This document shows positions 9,888-21,955 of a stretch of DNA of 64,000 nt, piece by piece (the first letter of the stretch is position 1; each line of letters begins with the position of its first letter). The notes beneath the pieces are model-generated. The model was given only the letters and a program-made list of their open reading frames with translations. It had not been told where the DNA came from and searched no databases. The translations under genes and the position numbers were made by a program. This DNA comes from Elymus sibiricus (taxonomy: Eukaryota; Streptophyta; Magnoliopsida; Poales; Poaceae). The stretch is from positions 122,858,485 through 122,922,484 of the forward strand of contig CM077664.1 in assembly GCA_039707655.1 (NCBI GenBank), given 5' to 3'.

Positions 9888-11244
9888 TGTTGGTGCAATG
9901 ATATTGCCTCCCTATGTTTTGGAGATTGATTGACAAACAGTAAGGGACTGATGTGTTTGCTAGTGCACACAGAGTAACAGGTCCCTGGAGTTGAGAGGAG
10001 TTTGGACTCATAATTCCGAGGAATATCCCCTGCGTAGCAGTGAAAGTTATCACCGAAGGATATGACGACAAGAGTGACCCTCAAAAATTGCTGACGTGAA
10101 GCAATTGGTTCGGTGTCTGTCCGAAGGAAGTGACTGCAGCCGAGGAAATTGAAGACGAAGAGAAGACGTAGCATTCTTTCGTTGTTTCGTTTCTTTTCAT
10201 TGAGTCATAGGACCACCGTACTATTAAGAGGGGTGTAGCGTTCGAAGCTTTGATTCTCTGATGCTAAACCCAAATCCTATGAAAGATGCGAGAGAAATCT
10301 CTTTGTGTTCCGAGAAAATACTTGCCAGCAAGAGACTGTGATCTTCTTCGCTGCGAGAGATTTGTCTCTGACCGAGGAGTTAGCATTACTTGCTCCGCAA
10401 GTAATGTTACCGTTGCTCCCAAATCTGACCGTTGTGAACGTGTCGGTTGGCCATTGGCTGGACCGCGTGTCCAAAATGGTCATTTCCCATCCGGGAAGGC
10501 TACGGCTATAAATAGCCACCCCGCGCCGGCGTTGTCCGGTGGCTGCTCCGTTTGATTCTGAGAAGATTGTTGAGCAACCCCCCTCTCCGAATGATTTGAG
10601 TTTAAAATCCACCGAGAGAAAAACCCTAGAGCCGAAAAATTAGATAGTGGTTCAGCATCACTAGAATCTAAGTCCAGTACGCTCCGCCTATTACTCTTGA
10701 GAGCTGCAACTCTCTAGACGGATAGGTGTCAGCTCGAGTGTCGAAGAGTATTGTCTTCACCGAGCAAAATCTTCAGCAACCAAGAGTATTGTGGTTCGCG
10801 AAGAAAGCTGAAGAGAGTTTATCTTCAGTGAAGGTTTGGAGATCGCCGTCAAGTATCTACCACGAGTAATCGGCATTGGTTGACGAACCAATTGTCGAGG
10901 AGAAAAGGGCGAAGAGAGTTTATCTTCTGTGTTAATCACAACCCCTCCAACCAGACGTAGTCCTTGTGCAGAAGGGCGAACTGGTCTACCAAACACTCTG
11001 TCGCCATCGAGCATCACTGGTCACTTCTGTTATCCTCTTTACATTCGAACTGTGACATGCCATATTTCAATCATGTGATTTACCTCGGTACATGTTGTTA
11101 GTTTCCATTCGGCAGTTTGTATTCACTCACTGATTACTGTATTTTCATTCGTTCCGCTGCTGGGTTCCGAGAGTTTTGATATTTCCGAGAAAAATTTAAA
11201 ACTCCCATTCACCCCCCCTCTGGTAGACATACTTCGATCCTACA
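9888..11244 (+). mobile_element. 5' LTR of element B
   Basis: TGTTGGTGCAATG at the start and CGATCCTACA at the end give the TG...CA boundaries. The start is fixed by the 3' LTR copy, which follows the polypurine tract at 22434. The end is fixed by the primer binding site two bases later. Length is 1,357 bp. A palindromic TATA box lies at 10507. The ORFs inside are not genes. Confidence 0.92.
10504..10517 (+). promoter_or_regulatory. Palindromic TATA box of LTR B
   Basis: GGCTATAAATAGCC is identical to the motif in both A LTRs although the surrounding LTR sequences have diverged strongly. It lies 617 bp from the LTR start and is the likely promoter for B genomic RNA. The truncated 3' LTR (22434-22890) stops before this point. 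Confidence 0.8.
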
Positions 11245-11246
11245 AT

Positions 11247-11258
11247 TGGTATCAGAGC
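11247..11258 (+). promoter_or_regulatory. Primer binding site, initiator tRNA-Met type
   Basis: TGGTATCAGAGC is the canonical plant copia PBS complementary to the 3' end of tRNA-iMet. It starts two bases after the LTR. No equivalent survives for element A2. Confidence 0.95.
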
Positions 11259-11310
11259 AAGGTACTCCTTGACTCTGCTCATTTTGGTCTAACCACCTTG
11301 GAGTTTAAGT

Positions 11311-13749
11311 ATGTCTTCAGTGAGCTACAAGTCGCACCTCAAGATTCCCATCTTCGATGGGACGGACTATCCCTTCTGGAAGGAGAAGATGAAGATCCGT
11401 CTCCGAGCTATTGATGATGATATGTGGAATGTGGTGCAGAATAGATTCACAGTTGAAGTGCCCCAGGTCCCCACTGACCACGAGAAGAAACTCATTCAGA
11501 TGGATGCTCAAGCTAAAGATGAAATTGGTGGCCATCTCTCTCGTGCTCAATTTCTTCGCTACCGTCAGTGTGAAACTGCAAAGGAATTGTGGGACATTCT
11601 CAAGAAGATAAACGAGGGTGTTTCAACTCAGAAAGAAGCTCACATTGATACACTTCTGGCCAAGTTCAATCGGTTCAAGCGAATTGGAAATGAAAGCTAT
11701 CAGAAAACTTTCGATCGTCTGAGTGACATTGCAAACGAACTACAAGGTCTCGGCGCCAAAGACATCACTGATCATGAAGTTGTGAAGAAGTTGCTCCGGT
11801 CCCTTGACAGTTCGTTCGACACACTTGTTCTGATGATTCGGGAACGGGCTGATTTCAAAGTTCTCGACTCTGCTAATATCATGGAAAGGTTAAACACCCA
11901 CGAAGAACAAGAAGAAGAGAAGAGAGATCTCTATGGCTCAAGTCACCGGAAAAGTCATGCTCTCAAGGCTGTGCCTGATTCTTCCTCGGAAGGAAATGCC
12001 GATGAAGATTCAGATGACACCGAAAGGATTAGTCAGGATCTCGCATTGATCATGAAAAGATTCCAGCGCCTTCATAGGAAAAATCTGGTTCAGAAGAAAG
12101 GATCCAGCAACTCTGGCGGCTCCAAATCTTCATCAAAGCCAACAGGAGACTACACCTATTTCAAGTGCAGAAAGCCAGGTCATTTCATTTCGGACTGCCC
12201 TCTCTGGGAAGCTGAAATCCGTGCTAGTGGAAGATATGATTCAGGAAACCATGGCAAAAGCAAGAGCAAGAGCTACGACTCCGATGATGAGAAGAAAACG
12301 AAGAAGTTCTTCAAGAAGAAGGATTCCTCCAAGTCCTCGTCAAGATCTTCCTCGAAGAATCCCTCCAAGTCCTCGTCCAACCGCAAGAACACTTCACGCA
12401 AGGCCAAGGCGTACATCGGCAAGGAAATGGATTCCGAAGAAGAAGCATCTTCTGACGACGAAGAGGTTGATGAATCAGAGGAGGATTCTGACTCTGGCAC
12501 GGCTGGCATAGCGTGTGGCTCCACTCCTGCATCGAACTTCTTCGAAAATCATTCGAGTGATAACGAGTCCCCTGCGTACTGCTTCATGGCCAAAGCTTCG
12601 AAAGAAAAGGTATCCTCCAAACATCACAAGGTTCACTCCAGTGATCAATATTCTTCTGATGAGGATGACTATGCTAAACTGATCAAAATTGCTAATATAC
12701 AACAAAACTCTCTTGAGAAAATTGAGAAAACCCTCAGGAAGTCTGAAGGGTTGTTGGTTGAGGAGATGGAGAAAAATCAGTCGTTGACCGAAGAGTATTC
12801 CGCTCTCGAGTCTCGAATGAAAGAACTCTCAGATCGTCATGATTTTCTCTCGGCTGACCACGAAAGATTGACTTATGATTACCTGAAACGGAAACAGGAA
12901 CTCGAGTCGCTGAGAGAGGCTCATGATGATTTGATCAGAGAAAATTCTCTTCTCACCCAACAACTCAAAGAGAAACCTGAAGTGTTTGTACCTCCTTGCT
13001 TAAAATGTCTCGAACGCAGTAATGCTGAATCAAATGCTGAATCTTCTGTGAATGCTAACCCCTCGGTCGAGGAAAATGGTTCTGTTTCTGATGAAAATGC
13101 TAGGTTGAAGGATCTTCTTCAGACAGGAATGTTCAAGTCTCTCAAAGGGCATCAAACCCTGTGTGATGTTCTGAAGAAATCCATTCTTCACAAAAACCCC
13201 AAGAAGGAAGGTATCGGTTTCGAAAGGAAACTAAATGAGAATGGCTCCTACTGGGGACCGGATCAATATCCTCGCACTGTGTGGGTGCCTGCTAAGAGCA
13301 AAACGCTCGATCCAACTTTACTTTCGGGATATGACTCGCCGATCCCCGAATACTCATATGATGATTCTCTGGACAACTATAAGTTGTTCAAAAACCAACG
13401 TGGTGAGGCTGTTGCTCGCTATGTTGGACCAAACAGCAGGAATGGCCCCCCAAAGGAATCTATCTGGGTGCCCAGAAAAACTATCGAAGCATTACCTGTC
13501 ACTAGACTACTAACCATGCAGGAAGAAAATGCTCGATATATCCTTGAAAAGATTCGACGGAATGAGTACATACTTGCCTCACCTAACCACTATACTCATT
13601 CGTCAGGAAGAAACTTCAATGCTTACTCTTTCGATTATGCTCGTACTGACCCAAGTTACAATTCGCATAATTTTCGAAAGAAATCATATCCTACTCGTTC
13701 ATATGTTTCGAAGCCACCTACAATGATGTGGGTGGTTAAGAAAGCCTGA
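11311..13749 (+). CDS. gag: Gag of element B (812 aa, open)
   Basis: Nucleocapsid/capsid precursor of the copia element. The start ATG 11311 lies 52 nt after the PBS, and its frame is open to TGA 13747-13749. Residues 10-30 carry IPIFDGTDYPFWKEKM, the start of the plant copia gag (UBN2 / gag_2) fold, continued to about residue 200. A zinc-knuckle region at about residue 283 reads FKCRKPGHFISDC; the first Cys of CX2CX4HX4C is replaced (Phe), whereas A2 has it intact. Lys/Ser-rich and acidic stretches follow (about 310-400), then a long coiled coil (about 450-560), as in Sirevirus gags. The gag is large for copia. Pol lies in the -1 frame, so expression needs frameshifting, reinitiation or splicing. 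The missing Cys may cripple RNA packaging. Confidence 0.88.
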   Translation: MSSVSYKSHLKIPIFDGTDYPFWKEKMKIRLRAIDDDMWNVVQNRFTVEVPQVPTDHEKKLIQMDAQAKDEIGGHLSRAQFLRYRQCETAKELWDILKKINEGVSTQKEAHIDTLLAKFNRFKRIGNESYQKTFDRLSDIANELQGLGAKDITDHEVVKKLLRSLDSSFDTLVLMIRERADFKVLDSANIMERLNTHEEQEEEKRDLYGSSHRKSHALKAVPDSSSEGNADEDSDDTERISQDLALIMKRFQRLHRKNLVQKKGSSNSGGSKSSSKPTGDYTYFKCRKPGHFISDCPLWEAEIRASGRYDSGNHGKSKSKSYDSDDEKKTKKFFKKKDSSKSSSRSSSKNPSKSSSNRKNTSRKAKAYIGKEMDSEEEASSDDEEVDESEEDSDSGTAGIACGSTPASNFFENHSSDNESPAYCFMAKASKEKVSSKHHKVHSSDQYSSDEDDYAKLIKIANIQQNSLEKIEKTLRKSEGLLVEEMEKNQSLTEEYSALESRMKELSDRHDFLSADHERLTYDYLKRKQELESLREAHDDLIRENSLLTQQLKEKPEVFVPPCLKCLERSNAESNAESSVNANPSVEENGSVSDENARLKDLLQTGMFKSLKGHQTLCDVLKKSILHKNPKKEGIGFERKLNENGSYWGPDQYPRTVWVPAKSKTLDPTLLSGYDSPIPEYSYDDSLDNYKLFKNQRGEAVARYVGPNSRNGPPKESIWVPRKTIEALPVTRLLTMQEENARYILEKIRRNEYILASPNHYTHSSGRNFNAYSFDYARTDPSYNSHNFRKKSYPTRSYVSKPPTMMWVVKKA

Positions 13750-13762
13750 TTTCTCTGCAGGA
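13741..13762 (+). promoter_or_regulatory. Splice-acceptor-like site at the gag/pol boundary of B
   Basis: The gag stop codon sits in CTGAT, which fits the plant branch-point consensus CTRAY. TTTCTCTGCAG follows immediately, with AG at 13759-13760. Pol is open from 13761 and has seven codons before the EWI-DSG protease start. A2 has TTCTACAG at the homologous point. Branch-to-AG spacing is short, so this is a candidate only. Confidence 0.4.
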
Positions 13763-15107
13763 CTATGTCTCCGGGTGTACCGAATGGATAATGGATAGTG
13801 GATGCACTAGTCATATGACCGGAGACAAGTCGTTGTTTGTCGACCCCAATTTAACTGCTTCATCTGAGAAGTACATTACTTTCGGTGACAACAACAAAGG
13901 AAAGGTACTTGGGTTAGGTAAAATTGCTATATCCAAGGACAAGAACATTGATGATGTTTTGCTTGTTCAGTCTCTTGGATTCAATCTTATGTCTGTTGGC
14001 AAGCTTTGTGATCTAGGCATGCTAGTTCTATTTTCTAAATTCAAATGCATTGTCTTCATGGCCACTGACAATTCCTTCGTGTTCGAAGGAAATAGAAAAG
14101 GTGATTTATATATTCTGGATTTCTCTAAGGGTCCCTCAGTCCGAACTTGTTTGCTTGCAAAAGCAACCGAAGGATGGCTGTGGCACCGAAGACTTGGTCA
14201 TGCAGGTATGAGAAACTTGCAGACTCTCGTGAAGAAAAATCATCTCCGTGGTATTCCTGATGTGAAAGTCGACAAGGATCGTCTCTGTGCTGCTTGTGAG
14301 GCTGGTAAATTGGCCAAGAAGCATCATTCATCAAAAACTGTCATGACCACAACAAGACCACTAGAAATTCTTCATATGGATTTATTCGGGCCTCAAAACT
14401 ATGCAAGTTTCGGAGGCAGTCATTATGGTCTGGTTATTGTTGATGATTTTTCTCGATACACTTGGGTATTCTTTCTCGAAGACAAAACTTGCACCCAAGA
14501 CATCTTCAAAAGATTCGCCAAGAAAGCTGAAAATGAATATGAAGTGCGTATTAAACATGTCAGAAGCGACAATGGTACTGAGTTCAAAAATACTCATATC
14601 AAAGATTTTCTCGATGAAAATGGTATTACTCATGAATTCTCTGCCGCATACACTCCCCAACAGAATGGAGTTGTTGAGCGAAAGAATAGAACTCTTATTG
14701 AAATGGCGAGAACAATGCTCAGTGAGTACAAAACTCCTATTCGTTTCTGGGCTGATGCTATTAATACTGCTTGCCATGTTGTGAATCGCGTTTATCTTCA
14801 CAAATTCCTTAAGAAAACTTCATATGAACTTATCACTGCCAAGAAACCGAATGTTTCTTATTTACGTGTTTTTGGTGCACCTTGCTATATTCGTGACATG
14901 AATCATAACTCCAAGTTTGCACCCAAGGCACATGAAGGTTTTCTTCTTGGTTATGGCTCGAACTCGCATACTTATCGTGTCTATAACTCTCACCACGGGA
15001 AAGTTATGGAAACGGTAAATGTGCGGTTTGATGAATCTAACGGCTCCCAAAAGGAGCACCTGCCTAATGTGATAGATGAACCGCCGATTTCGGATGCTAT
15101 TCGGTAA
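13761..15107 (+). pseudogene. pol: Pol of element B, first part: protease and integrase
   Basis: The reading frame is open from the candidate acceptor at 13761; the first ATG is 13791. Protease is marked by DSGCTSHMTG right after that ATG. The GAG-pre-integrase zinc finger has HRRLGHAG near residue 132. The integrase core has HMDLFGP, SDNGTEF and a Glu in VVERKNRTL, the D,D,E triad, followed by the typical copia C-terminal region. An in-frame TAA at 15105-15107 stops translation just before the RT. A2 has no stop at the corresponding place, so this is a disabling nonsense mutation rather than a family feature. Confidence 0.88.
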
Positions 15108-17030
15108 ATGGCTATTGGGGATGTCAGGCCAGTCGAAGGGAATGTACCTGATTCTTCCGATGATGATGCCCCCATAGCTCGACGAACACGCCAAGCTACT
15201 GCCGAAGCAAATGCCACTCCGAACACAAATGGCGACCCAAATCCAAATGCAAATGCCGATCAAAATGGCAATCATGATGAAAATGGCGATACTAATGCCA
15301 ATCCTGATGCTGATACTGAGGAAAATGAAAATCAAGAAGAAAATCCTCACCCACGAGTGGCAAATCGAGTTGACCCTGCATTAATCCTCGAAGATCTCGA
15401 AAATCCAGGTTACCGACCCACAACTCGCTCTCGCACTCGTTTGGCTAACTACTGTGGCAGTTTCTCTTTCGTCTCATTGACAGAACCTACCAAGTATGAG
15501 GAAGCCATGAATGATCCCGATTGGATGAATGCCATGCAAGAAGAGTTGGTGCAATTCGAATTAAATGATGTGTGGGAATTGGTTGACAAACCGAATCCTA
15601 AGAAGCACAATATCATCGGCACAAAATGTATTTTCCGAAATAAGCAAGATGAAAATGGTATTGTTGTGAGGAACAAAGCACGTCTTGTCGCTCAAGGGTA
15701 TACACAGGTAGAAGGTATTGATTTTGGTGAAACTTATGCTCCTGTTGCTCGCCTTGAGGCAATTCGTATTCTTCTCGCTTATGCAAATTACAATGATATT
15801 CTGCTTTATCAAATGGATGTGAAAAGTGCTTTTCTCAATGGTGAAATTGATGAGGAAGTATATGTTAGGCAGCCACCTGGCTTTGAAAATCCTCAGTTTC
15901 CTAACAAAGTTTTCAGATTGAAAAAGGCGCTGTATGGGTTGAAGCAAGCCCCTCGAGCTTGGTATGACACCCTAAAGAGATTTTTGCTCGACAAAGGGTT
16001 CAAGCCAGGATCCACTGATTCCACTCTTTTCACTCGTGCTATCGATGGCGATCTATTCATGTGTCAAATTTATGTGGATGATATTATTTTCGGTTGTACT
16101 AACAATGCTTGCAGCATGGAATTCGGGCGAATGATGTCAGAGAAGTATCAAATGTCTATGATGGGTGAACTTAAGTTCTTTCTCGGACTGCAAATTCGTC
16201 AACAGGACAATGGAATTTTCATATCTCAGGAGAAATACCTGAGAGACTGTCTTAAGAAGTTCAAAATGCAAGATTGCAAACAGAAGGGCTACAAAACTCC
16301 CATGCCCACTAATGGCCAGCTGGACGCAGATGTGTACGGTAAAGATTACGATCAGAAAGCTTATCGTTCGATGATTGGTTCTTTGCTTTACTTATGTGCA
16401 TCCAGACCTGATATTATGTTGAGTGTTTGTATGTGTGCTCGTTTTCAAGCTGCACCGAAAGAATCGCATCACCAAGCGGTCAAGCGTATTCTGAGATATT
16501 TGGCTCACACCCCCACATTAGGTTTATGGTATCCTAAGGGAGCACAGTTTGACCTCGTTGGCTATTCAGACTCAAATTATGCAGGTGACCGGGTTGACAG
16601 GAAATCTACTTCGGGGACATGTCATTTCCTCGGTAGATCATTGGTTTGTTGGTCGTCAAGGAAGCAGAATTGTGTCTCACTCTCTACGGCTGAGGCCGAA
16701 TATATTGTTGCTGGCGCATGTTGTACACAGTTGCTATGGATGAAGCAGACTCTGAAGGATTATGGCATCAAGGTCAAGAAGATCCCTCTATTGTGCGACA
16801 ATGAGAGTGCGATCAAAATTGCACACAATCCTGTGCAGCACTCTCGCACCAAGCATATTGAGATCAGACATCATTTCCTACGCGATCATGTTGCTCGAGA
16901 GGATATTGTTATCAGTCACGTCAACACCGAAGAGAATCTCGCCGATATCTTCACCAAGCCTCTTGACGAGAAAAGATTCGGTGTGTTACGGTGTGAGCTA
17001 AATATCCTAGATTCCGCAAACGTGCAGTAA
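15108..17030 (+). pseudogene. pol: Pol of element B, second part: reverse transcriptase and RNase H
   Basis: Continues in the same frame after the nonsense codon at 15105. A low-complexity Asn/Asp/Ala linker (residues 35-85) precedes the copia RT (RVT_2), with [37 protein letters not shown] and the catalytic YVDDI near residue 322. RNase H has [27 protein letters not shown] and the terminal [11 protein letters not shown]. Apart from the upstream stop this half is intact to TAA 17028-17030, so RT and RNase H active-site residues are all present. Confidence 0.88.
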
Positions 17031-17652
17031 GCTGGACTCGACACCCGTACCAACACTTCCACATCTTAAAAGGAATGGGTGCATAACACTCGAAGAGTTT
17101 GAAAATTTTGACAAAGTGAAATTTTCTTTCTGAGAGTGAATATATTAACGAAGAACTAGACTAACCGGGTGCCATGATAATTGTGCGACGCTCGGGGTCA
17201 TACAGTTCTTATACGGTGGGTAACGCCACCACAATTTTTCTTCGATGAGTTGCGATTGATGATTTTGTGTTCTGTCCGAATGTATTTCACTCATAGCTTT
17301 TCTCTCGGGTGTTTGTGTTTCTTCGTCTGAGTGAAATAACTAGGACCCTGTTTTCCCTCTATTCTATCGCTTCCAGTCTATGTTGTTCTGTTATGAATGC
17401 ACAAACTTCATCTGTGAACGAAACTTTATCTGGTGTCCTTGACCACGCTAAAGTTTCGGTCCGAACTTAATCTGTTTGGGCGAAAGCCGTCCAAAATTTG
17501 GGGTTTCCCGCCCAGGTCTGGACCACATTCTTGATGACGGTTGCCACGTGCTCGTTATCAACTGCCAGCTTATCCTATCCGTTGAATCACAAACGTCCCT
17601 TAACTCCGTACATTCGATCAGATTTACCGGGTGCGGTTGTTTTCCCTTCGCA
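17031..17652 (+). other. Non-coding segment between pol and accessory ORF of B
   Basis: No ORF of note. It contains the conserved 31-nt element at 17202-17232 and then diverged AT-rich sequence leading to the internal TATA box. The corresponding segment in A2 is 28827-29519. Confidence 0.7.
17202..17232 (+). promoter_or_regulatory. Conserved stem-loop element downstream of pol (B copy)
   Basis: The core GGTGGGTAACGCCACC (17215-17230) can form a 5-bp stem with a 6-nt loop. The whole 31-nt block is identical to 28996-29026 in A2 except one base, although flanking non-coding sequence is poorly conserved. Function unknown; see findings. Confidence 0.6.
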
Positions 17653-18242
17653 TATATATACTGCGCCGCCCCCCTTCCTTGTTTCACTTTGCGTCTCCAC
17701 CATCTCCACTCATCGAAGCCCTACGGCACTGCTCCTCCTCGAGCTCGACGACGCCGACCACCTTCGCCGCTTCACTGCCGGAAAGGGGTCGCCGGAGTCC
17801 TTCCTCGCCGCCGTGGATCATCTTCCTTTCCGCGCCGCCGTAATTGCTGCACATCACCAAGCTAGGGTATGTGCAGTGCGAACTTGTTCTTCCGTTCATC
17901 TAGTTCAAGTTCGTCCGCGGTAGAAATAGCCGTGTTTTACTGCAATTTCTCAGATCTTTACTGCTAGGTAATTTCTGTGGATGTGGTTTGAAGTTGTCCC
18001 TCGCATCCGAAAAACTTCAGATCTAGGGTTTGTGTTGTGTCTCGTCCAAAAGGAATTCTTAGCACGCTTACTAGTATCTTATTCAAACCTACTAGTTCGT
18101 TCTATACATTTCTTTCGCCCGAAACATTTCTCAAAGTCTGCATCTACCTCTTCATCAAAAACGATTTCTGTTTTTCCAAATCTTAGCTGTGTGCATTCGT
18201 AACCCTGTCCCCGTTTTCCCTCGCATCTGTCTATGTTCACAG
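17653..18242 (+). promoter_or_regulatory. Internal promoter-like region and 5' intron of the B accessory ORF
   Basis: TATATATA at 17653-17660 is followed by a CT-rich leader. Donor candidates are GTATGT at 17867 and GTAGAA at 17920. The acceptor CTATGTTCACAG ends at 18242, four bases before ATG 18247. In A2, TATATAAAG (29520), GTAAAT (29790) and CTATTCACAG (ending 30111) occupy the same places. This looks like a self-contained plant RNA polymerase II unit. Promoter and intron are inferred, not observed as RNA. Confidence 0.5.
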
Positions 18243-18246
18243 GAAA

Positions 18247-21200
18247 ATGCAGTCAGTTGCGGATTCAGCTCAGCGTAGCCTGCCTGACAGAGATGATATT
18301 GTATTGGGCACTGCTGATGAATCAAAAGCTCCGAATGCCAAGGGCCCAACGGTAGGCCTGTCAACCAGCAAGAGAAAAAGGGCCGAACAGAATGACGACG
18401 AGCAAGTAGAAACTGCTCCGAAAAAGAAGAGGGGTGGCAGACAGGCTCTCACAAACACAGCAGAATATATCTCTCATGATCGATACAACACAGTTCCAGG
18501 CGAATCAAAACACGATCGAGATACACAACAGCAATGGATTCGACGCCACTGGGTGCGCAAATGGTTCAATTATGAGTTTGTTGCTCAGAATTTTGCATTC
18601 CATCCTCCGTGGACCTCAAGAGAGACCACCTCCTCCGGCGAATGCTCATGAGTCTTCCCTTCGCACTCCGGCCTCATATCCCGATGAACTCGCTAAGCGT
18701 CAACGCAATGCCATCAAAAGAGCTGAGAGGGTTGAAAAGAAAAAGGCTCGTGAAGCAGAAAACCTTCGTCTTCTCAAAGATGATATGGAAAAGAAAAAGG
18801 CCGAAGGAATATCTGAAGGATGTACCAAACACAAGCATGATCCCAATCCTGCTGCTTCGAAGAGAAAGCGTGCACCGAAGAAGAAAAAGGTTGTACCAGC
18901 AGATGAAGCAAATATGGATGATTCCTCTGCTGATGAAGATGATCCTCCACTCACCAAAGAAGAGGTTTCTACTGCTCTCAGCGAGGATGTGAACATTACC
19001 ACCTCAACCGTGCTGCCTGATCTTCGGATAAATTTGGCACCATCGAAGAAGATGCCTGCCAGAAAAACGCCAGCTACCACTGTCACTATGAAACAACACG
19101 TGAACACAACTCCTCATCCAGATGCAATTAACTTGAAGGATTTGGTAGTTGACGCTCCAGTGAATACTGCGAAGCCTGGCGAAAACATTCCCATACCGGA
19201 AGTAAGGAAGATCAAGACGTCTACCGAGCAAGATGCTTCTCAATCCTCTGCTCCGAAGGAAGAGGTTGCTAAATTTGCACCTACACTGACTCAACCATTG
19301 GCTTCTAAGCCACCTTCCGAGCAAGTTCATGTTCCTGTTCAGACTACTCCCTCTGTCAAGTCAGATGCACCTCATTATTATGATCACATATTCATCATGG
19401 AGCAACTCGATAAGTTTGTGGAGAACCCTTTCGATGGAGAAGTGGCATCTTTGCCTATCCCTGCCGAAGTTATTGCTCAAGCAACTTCAGTTGTGCAAGA
19501 ACTGAGAGATGATGCAGTTGAGATTAATTCCCTCTCTGCTGAATTAGTGGATCTTAATGAGTGAATGAAAACTGCCTCATCAAAGTTTATCATCAACACA
19601 CTCGAAGATTCCTACAAGGATATCAACCGAGCCATGAGTCTTCTACGTAACCGTAGGTTGCGCTTTCACACAGATCTGGATGAAATAGTTCGGAAAATTT
19701 GTGATGAACATCAGGCCAAAGTAACTGGCTACAATGACTTGGTCAAGGGCCACATTGATCAAGTTGCGAAGCAAAAGATCAAGCAAAGAAACAAAATGGC
19801 GAATAAAAATGTACCTCCTACTCCGAAAGAACCGTCGCCAGTCCGTCAAGATGCTTAGTCTCAGAAAGAAAAATCTCCTGAGCCTACTATTCCTTCGCCA
19901 CCACCTGTTAAGATCACGGATGCTCCTCCCTCGCCAAGGCCAACTGAATCAGTGCCTGTGGCCTCCCCTGCTCGGACTGAATTTCCCTCGCAACACGTTG
20001 TTTCAGAGGAAGGTGAAATTCCTCGCTCCGAACCTCAAGCCTCTCCAGCTCATGAAGCACCGCAAGTCCCAGTTCCATCTGTCGACGAGCAAAAACAAGT
20101 TACTGTGGAACAGTCCCATCCTCCTCCAATGGATGTTTCGGCCTCAGCACCCAAAGTTGATGAACCTGCTCCTGCTGCACCATCTGTTGTGCCTCAAGCT
20201 CCCTCTCCACTAAAGTTATCCATCGATACAGTCGCACGAATGGCAGATGTTGGTCCCTCCGAGCGCAAATCTGTCTCTGTCCGCCGGTCTGACTCAGTTG
20301 TGTACGGTGATGAAGTTCTTTCTCCCGAAGAAGAGCTTAAATATCCATATCCTCGCGAAGAATTGCCATTGTTCTCATCTGGCGCAGGCGCAAAAGGACC
20401 GCTTTTCAATCGGAATGCGCATCCAAAATTCTTTCAGGCCAGTCCGTATGATGGCCCGCGCACATATGAATCGCCTCGTTTCTGGACCAAGGACCAAGCT
20501 ATTTATTACTCTCGGGTCCTTTATGAGAGCAAGAAGATTTTTCCACATGAATTTCTGGACGTTCCTGCTATGCGAACTATTGGCTGCTTTAATCAATTGC
20601 TACAAGATCTAGATGACTTCTGCCTCACAAAGGTTTTTGAGTTCGAGCACCCATGGAACAGAGAAATCATTCTTCAATTCTATGCAACTTTGTACATCTC
20701 TGGTGATGAAAATGATAGCTCAAAATGGATCATGGAATGGATGACCGAAGGAAAACGCATCAAGTGCACATTAACGGATTTTGTCTCGCACTTCCATTTT
20801 CCTCGATTCGTGCATGGTAACACTGAAATTCGGGTTCACAACATTGATGTTATCTCAGATGAAGTTTTTTGGTGCACTATGGATAAAGACATGATTCGTG
20901 ACTACTCTGGTCCTCCTCGTCCTGAGCACTTAACATTCGAGAATCAGACATTGTTTCACATGCTGTCTTAGACCATTTGTCCTATGGCTGGCATGAATCC
21001 AGACAAGTCAATATCAGATGTTCTTCGCAATGCGATATACGCTATCTCTGAGCGATACATCTTCGATGTCGAAGATATGTTCCTGCACATCCTGAAGGAT
21101 TCTGCTCAATATCCGTTTTGCATCAAGGTGTTTGCACCCTGGATACAGAAAATTATTGATCACGCGATGCGTACAGTCTATCTTGCGAAGGAAAGCCACA

Positions 21201-21898
21201 AAAGCTTCATTCCTCCCGTTCGCGATACTCTGCAAGTTATGGAAGATATTTCCTCGGGCAAGTCGCCCGCGTCAAGCTCCCGCGACTATCACAAGCACTT
21301 TGATGGGCCTCGTCTGCCTCAGCGTGACCGAAAGATTACGCCTCAACCTCCATCGCAACTCGAAGTCAGTTTGCGTACTCAATAGCTGCTCATGCAACAT
21401 ATTGCAGAAGATAGACGCGAGAAAGAACATCTTGCCTCCGAGCTGAATGCAATTAACAATCGCACGAGGATCATGCATCTGATTGCTGATGAAAATAAGA
21501 AAAGACTCTGGAAATTGCTTCGCAAGTTCTTTACCGAGAAACAACTCCTGAACGTCAATCTCCAAGAGCTCTATGATTATATTGACAAAGGCTTCACTAT
21601 TGAAGATTTTCAAGATAGGACTCCTTCGCTACCAGCTCGTGAGCCTACCACTGATCTTCTTCATCTAAGGCTCCGAAAATTGCTTGATGAATCTGAAGCC
21701 ACTTCACCAACAGAGAAACCTACCGAAGGCAATGTGCAGTCTCGTGTTCCTGTGGCCACTCCAGCTATTCCTTCGTCTGCTTAGCCTCAAGCTCTTATTC
21801 TTGAAGGAAAATCTGTTGCTGCTGAAGACGAAGTTGTTCCAGTCACTTCCGAAGATGAAATCACCTCGGACAGCTCATCTGGCGATGCCACCGATTGA
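18247..21898 (+). pseudogene. Accessory (post-pol) ORF of element B, disabled
   Basis: Starts at ATG 18247 just after the intron-like acceptor and ends at TGA 21896-21898. It is broken by a frameshift near 18620 and in-frame stops at 19562 (TGA), 19856, 20969, 21383 and 21782 (all TAG). The protein begins with a basic region (KRKRAEQ, KKKRGGRQ) and RHWVRKWFNYEFVAQNFAFH, followed by a helical Lys/Glu region, then a Pro/Ser-rich acidic linker, then the globular region with HPKFFQASPYDGPRTYES, FWTKDQAIYYSRVLYESKK and WNREIILQFYATLYISG. These match the A accessory ORF in order but with low identity. No enzyme motif is seen. Four of the five stops are TAG where CAG would fit, suggesting C-to-T decay. 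Confidence 0.75.
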
Positions 21899-21955
21899 TC
21901 CAAGATCTGCGTTTCTTCTCTCATGTCATTCGTCACCTTTTTGACACTTGCTGAC

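Noticed and set aside
12273..12532. Ser-rich minus-strand ORFs inside B gag
   Set aside because: Shadows of the Lys/Ser- and Glu-rich gag codons.
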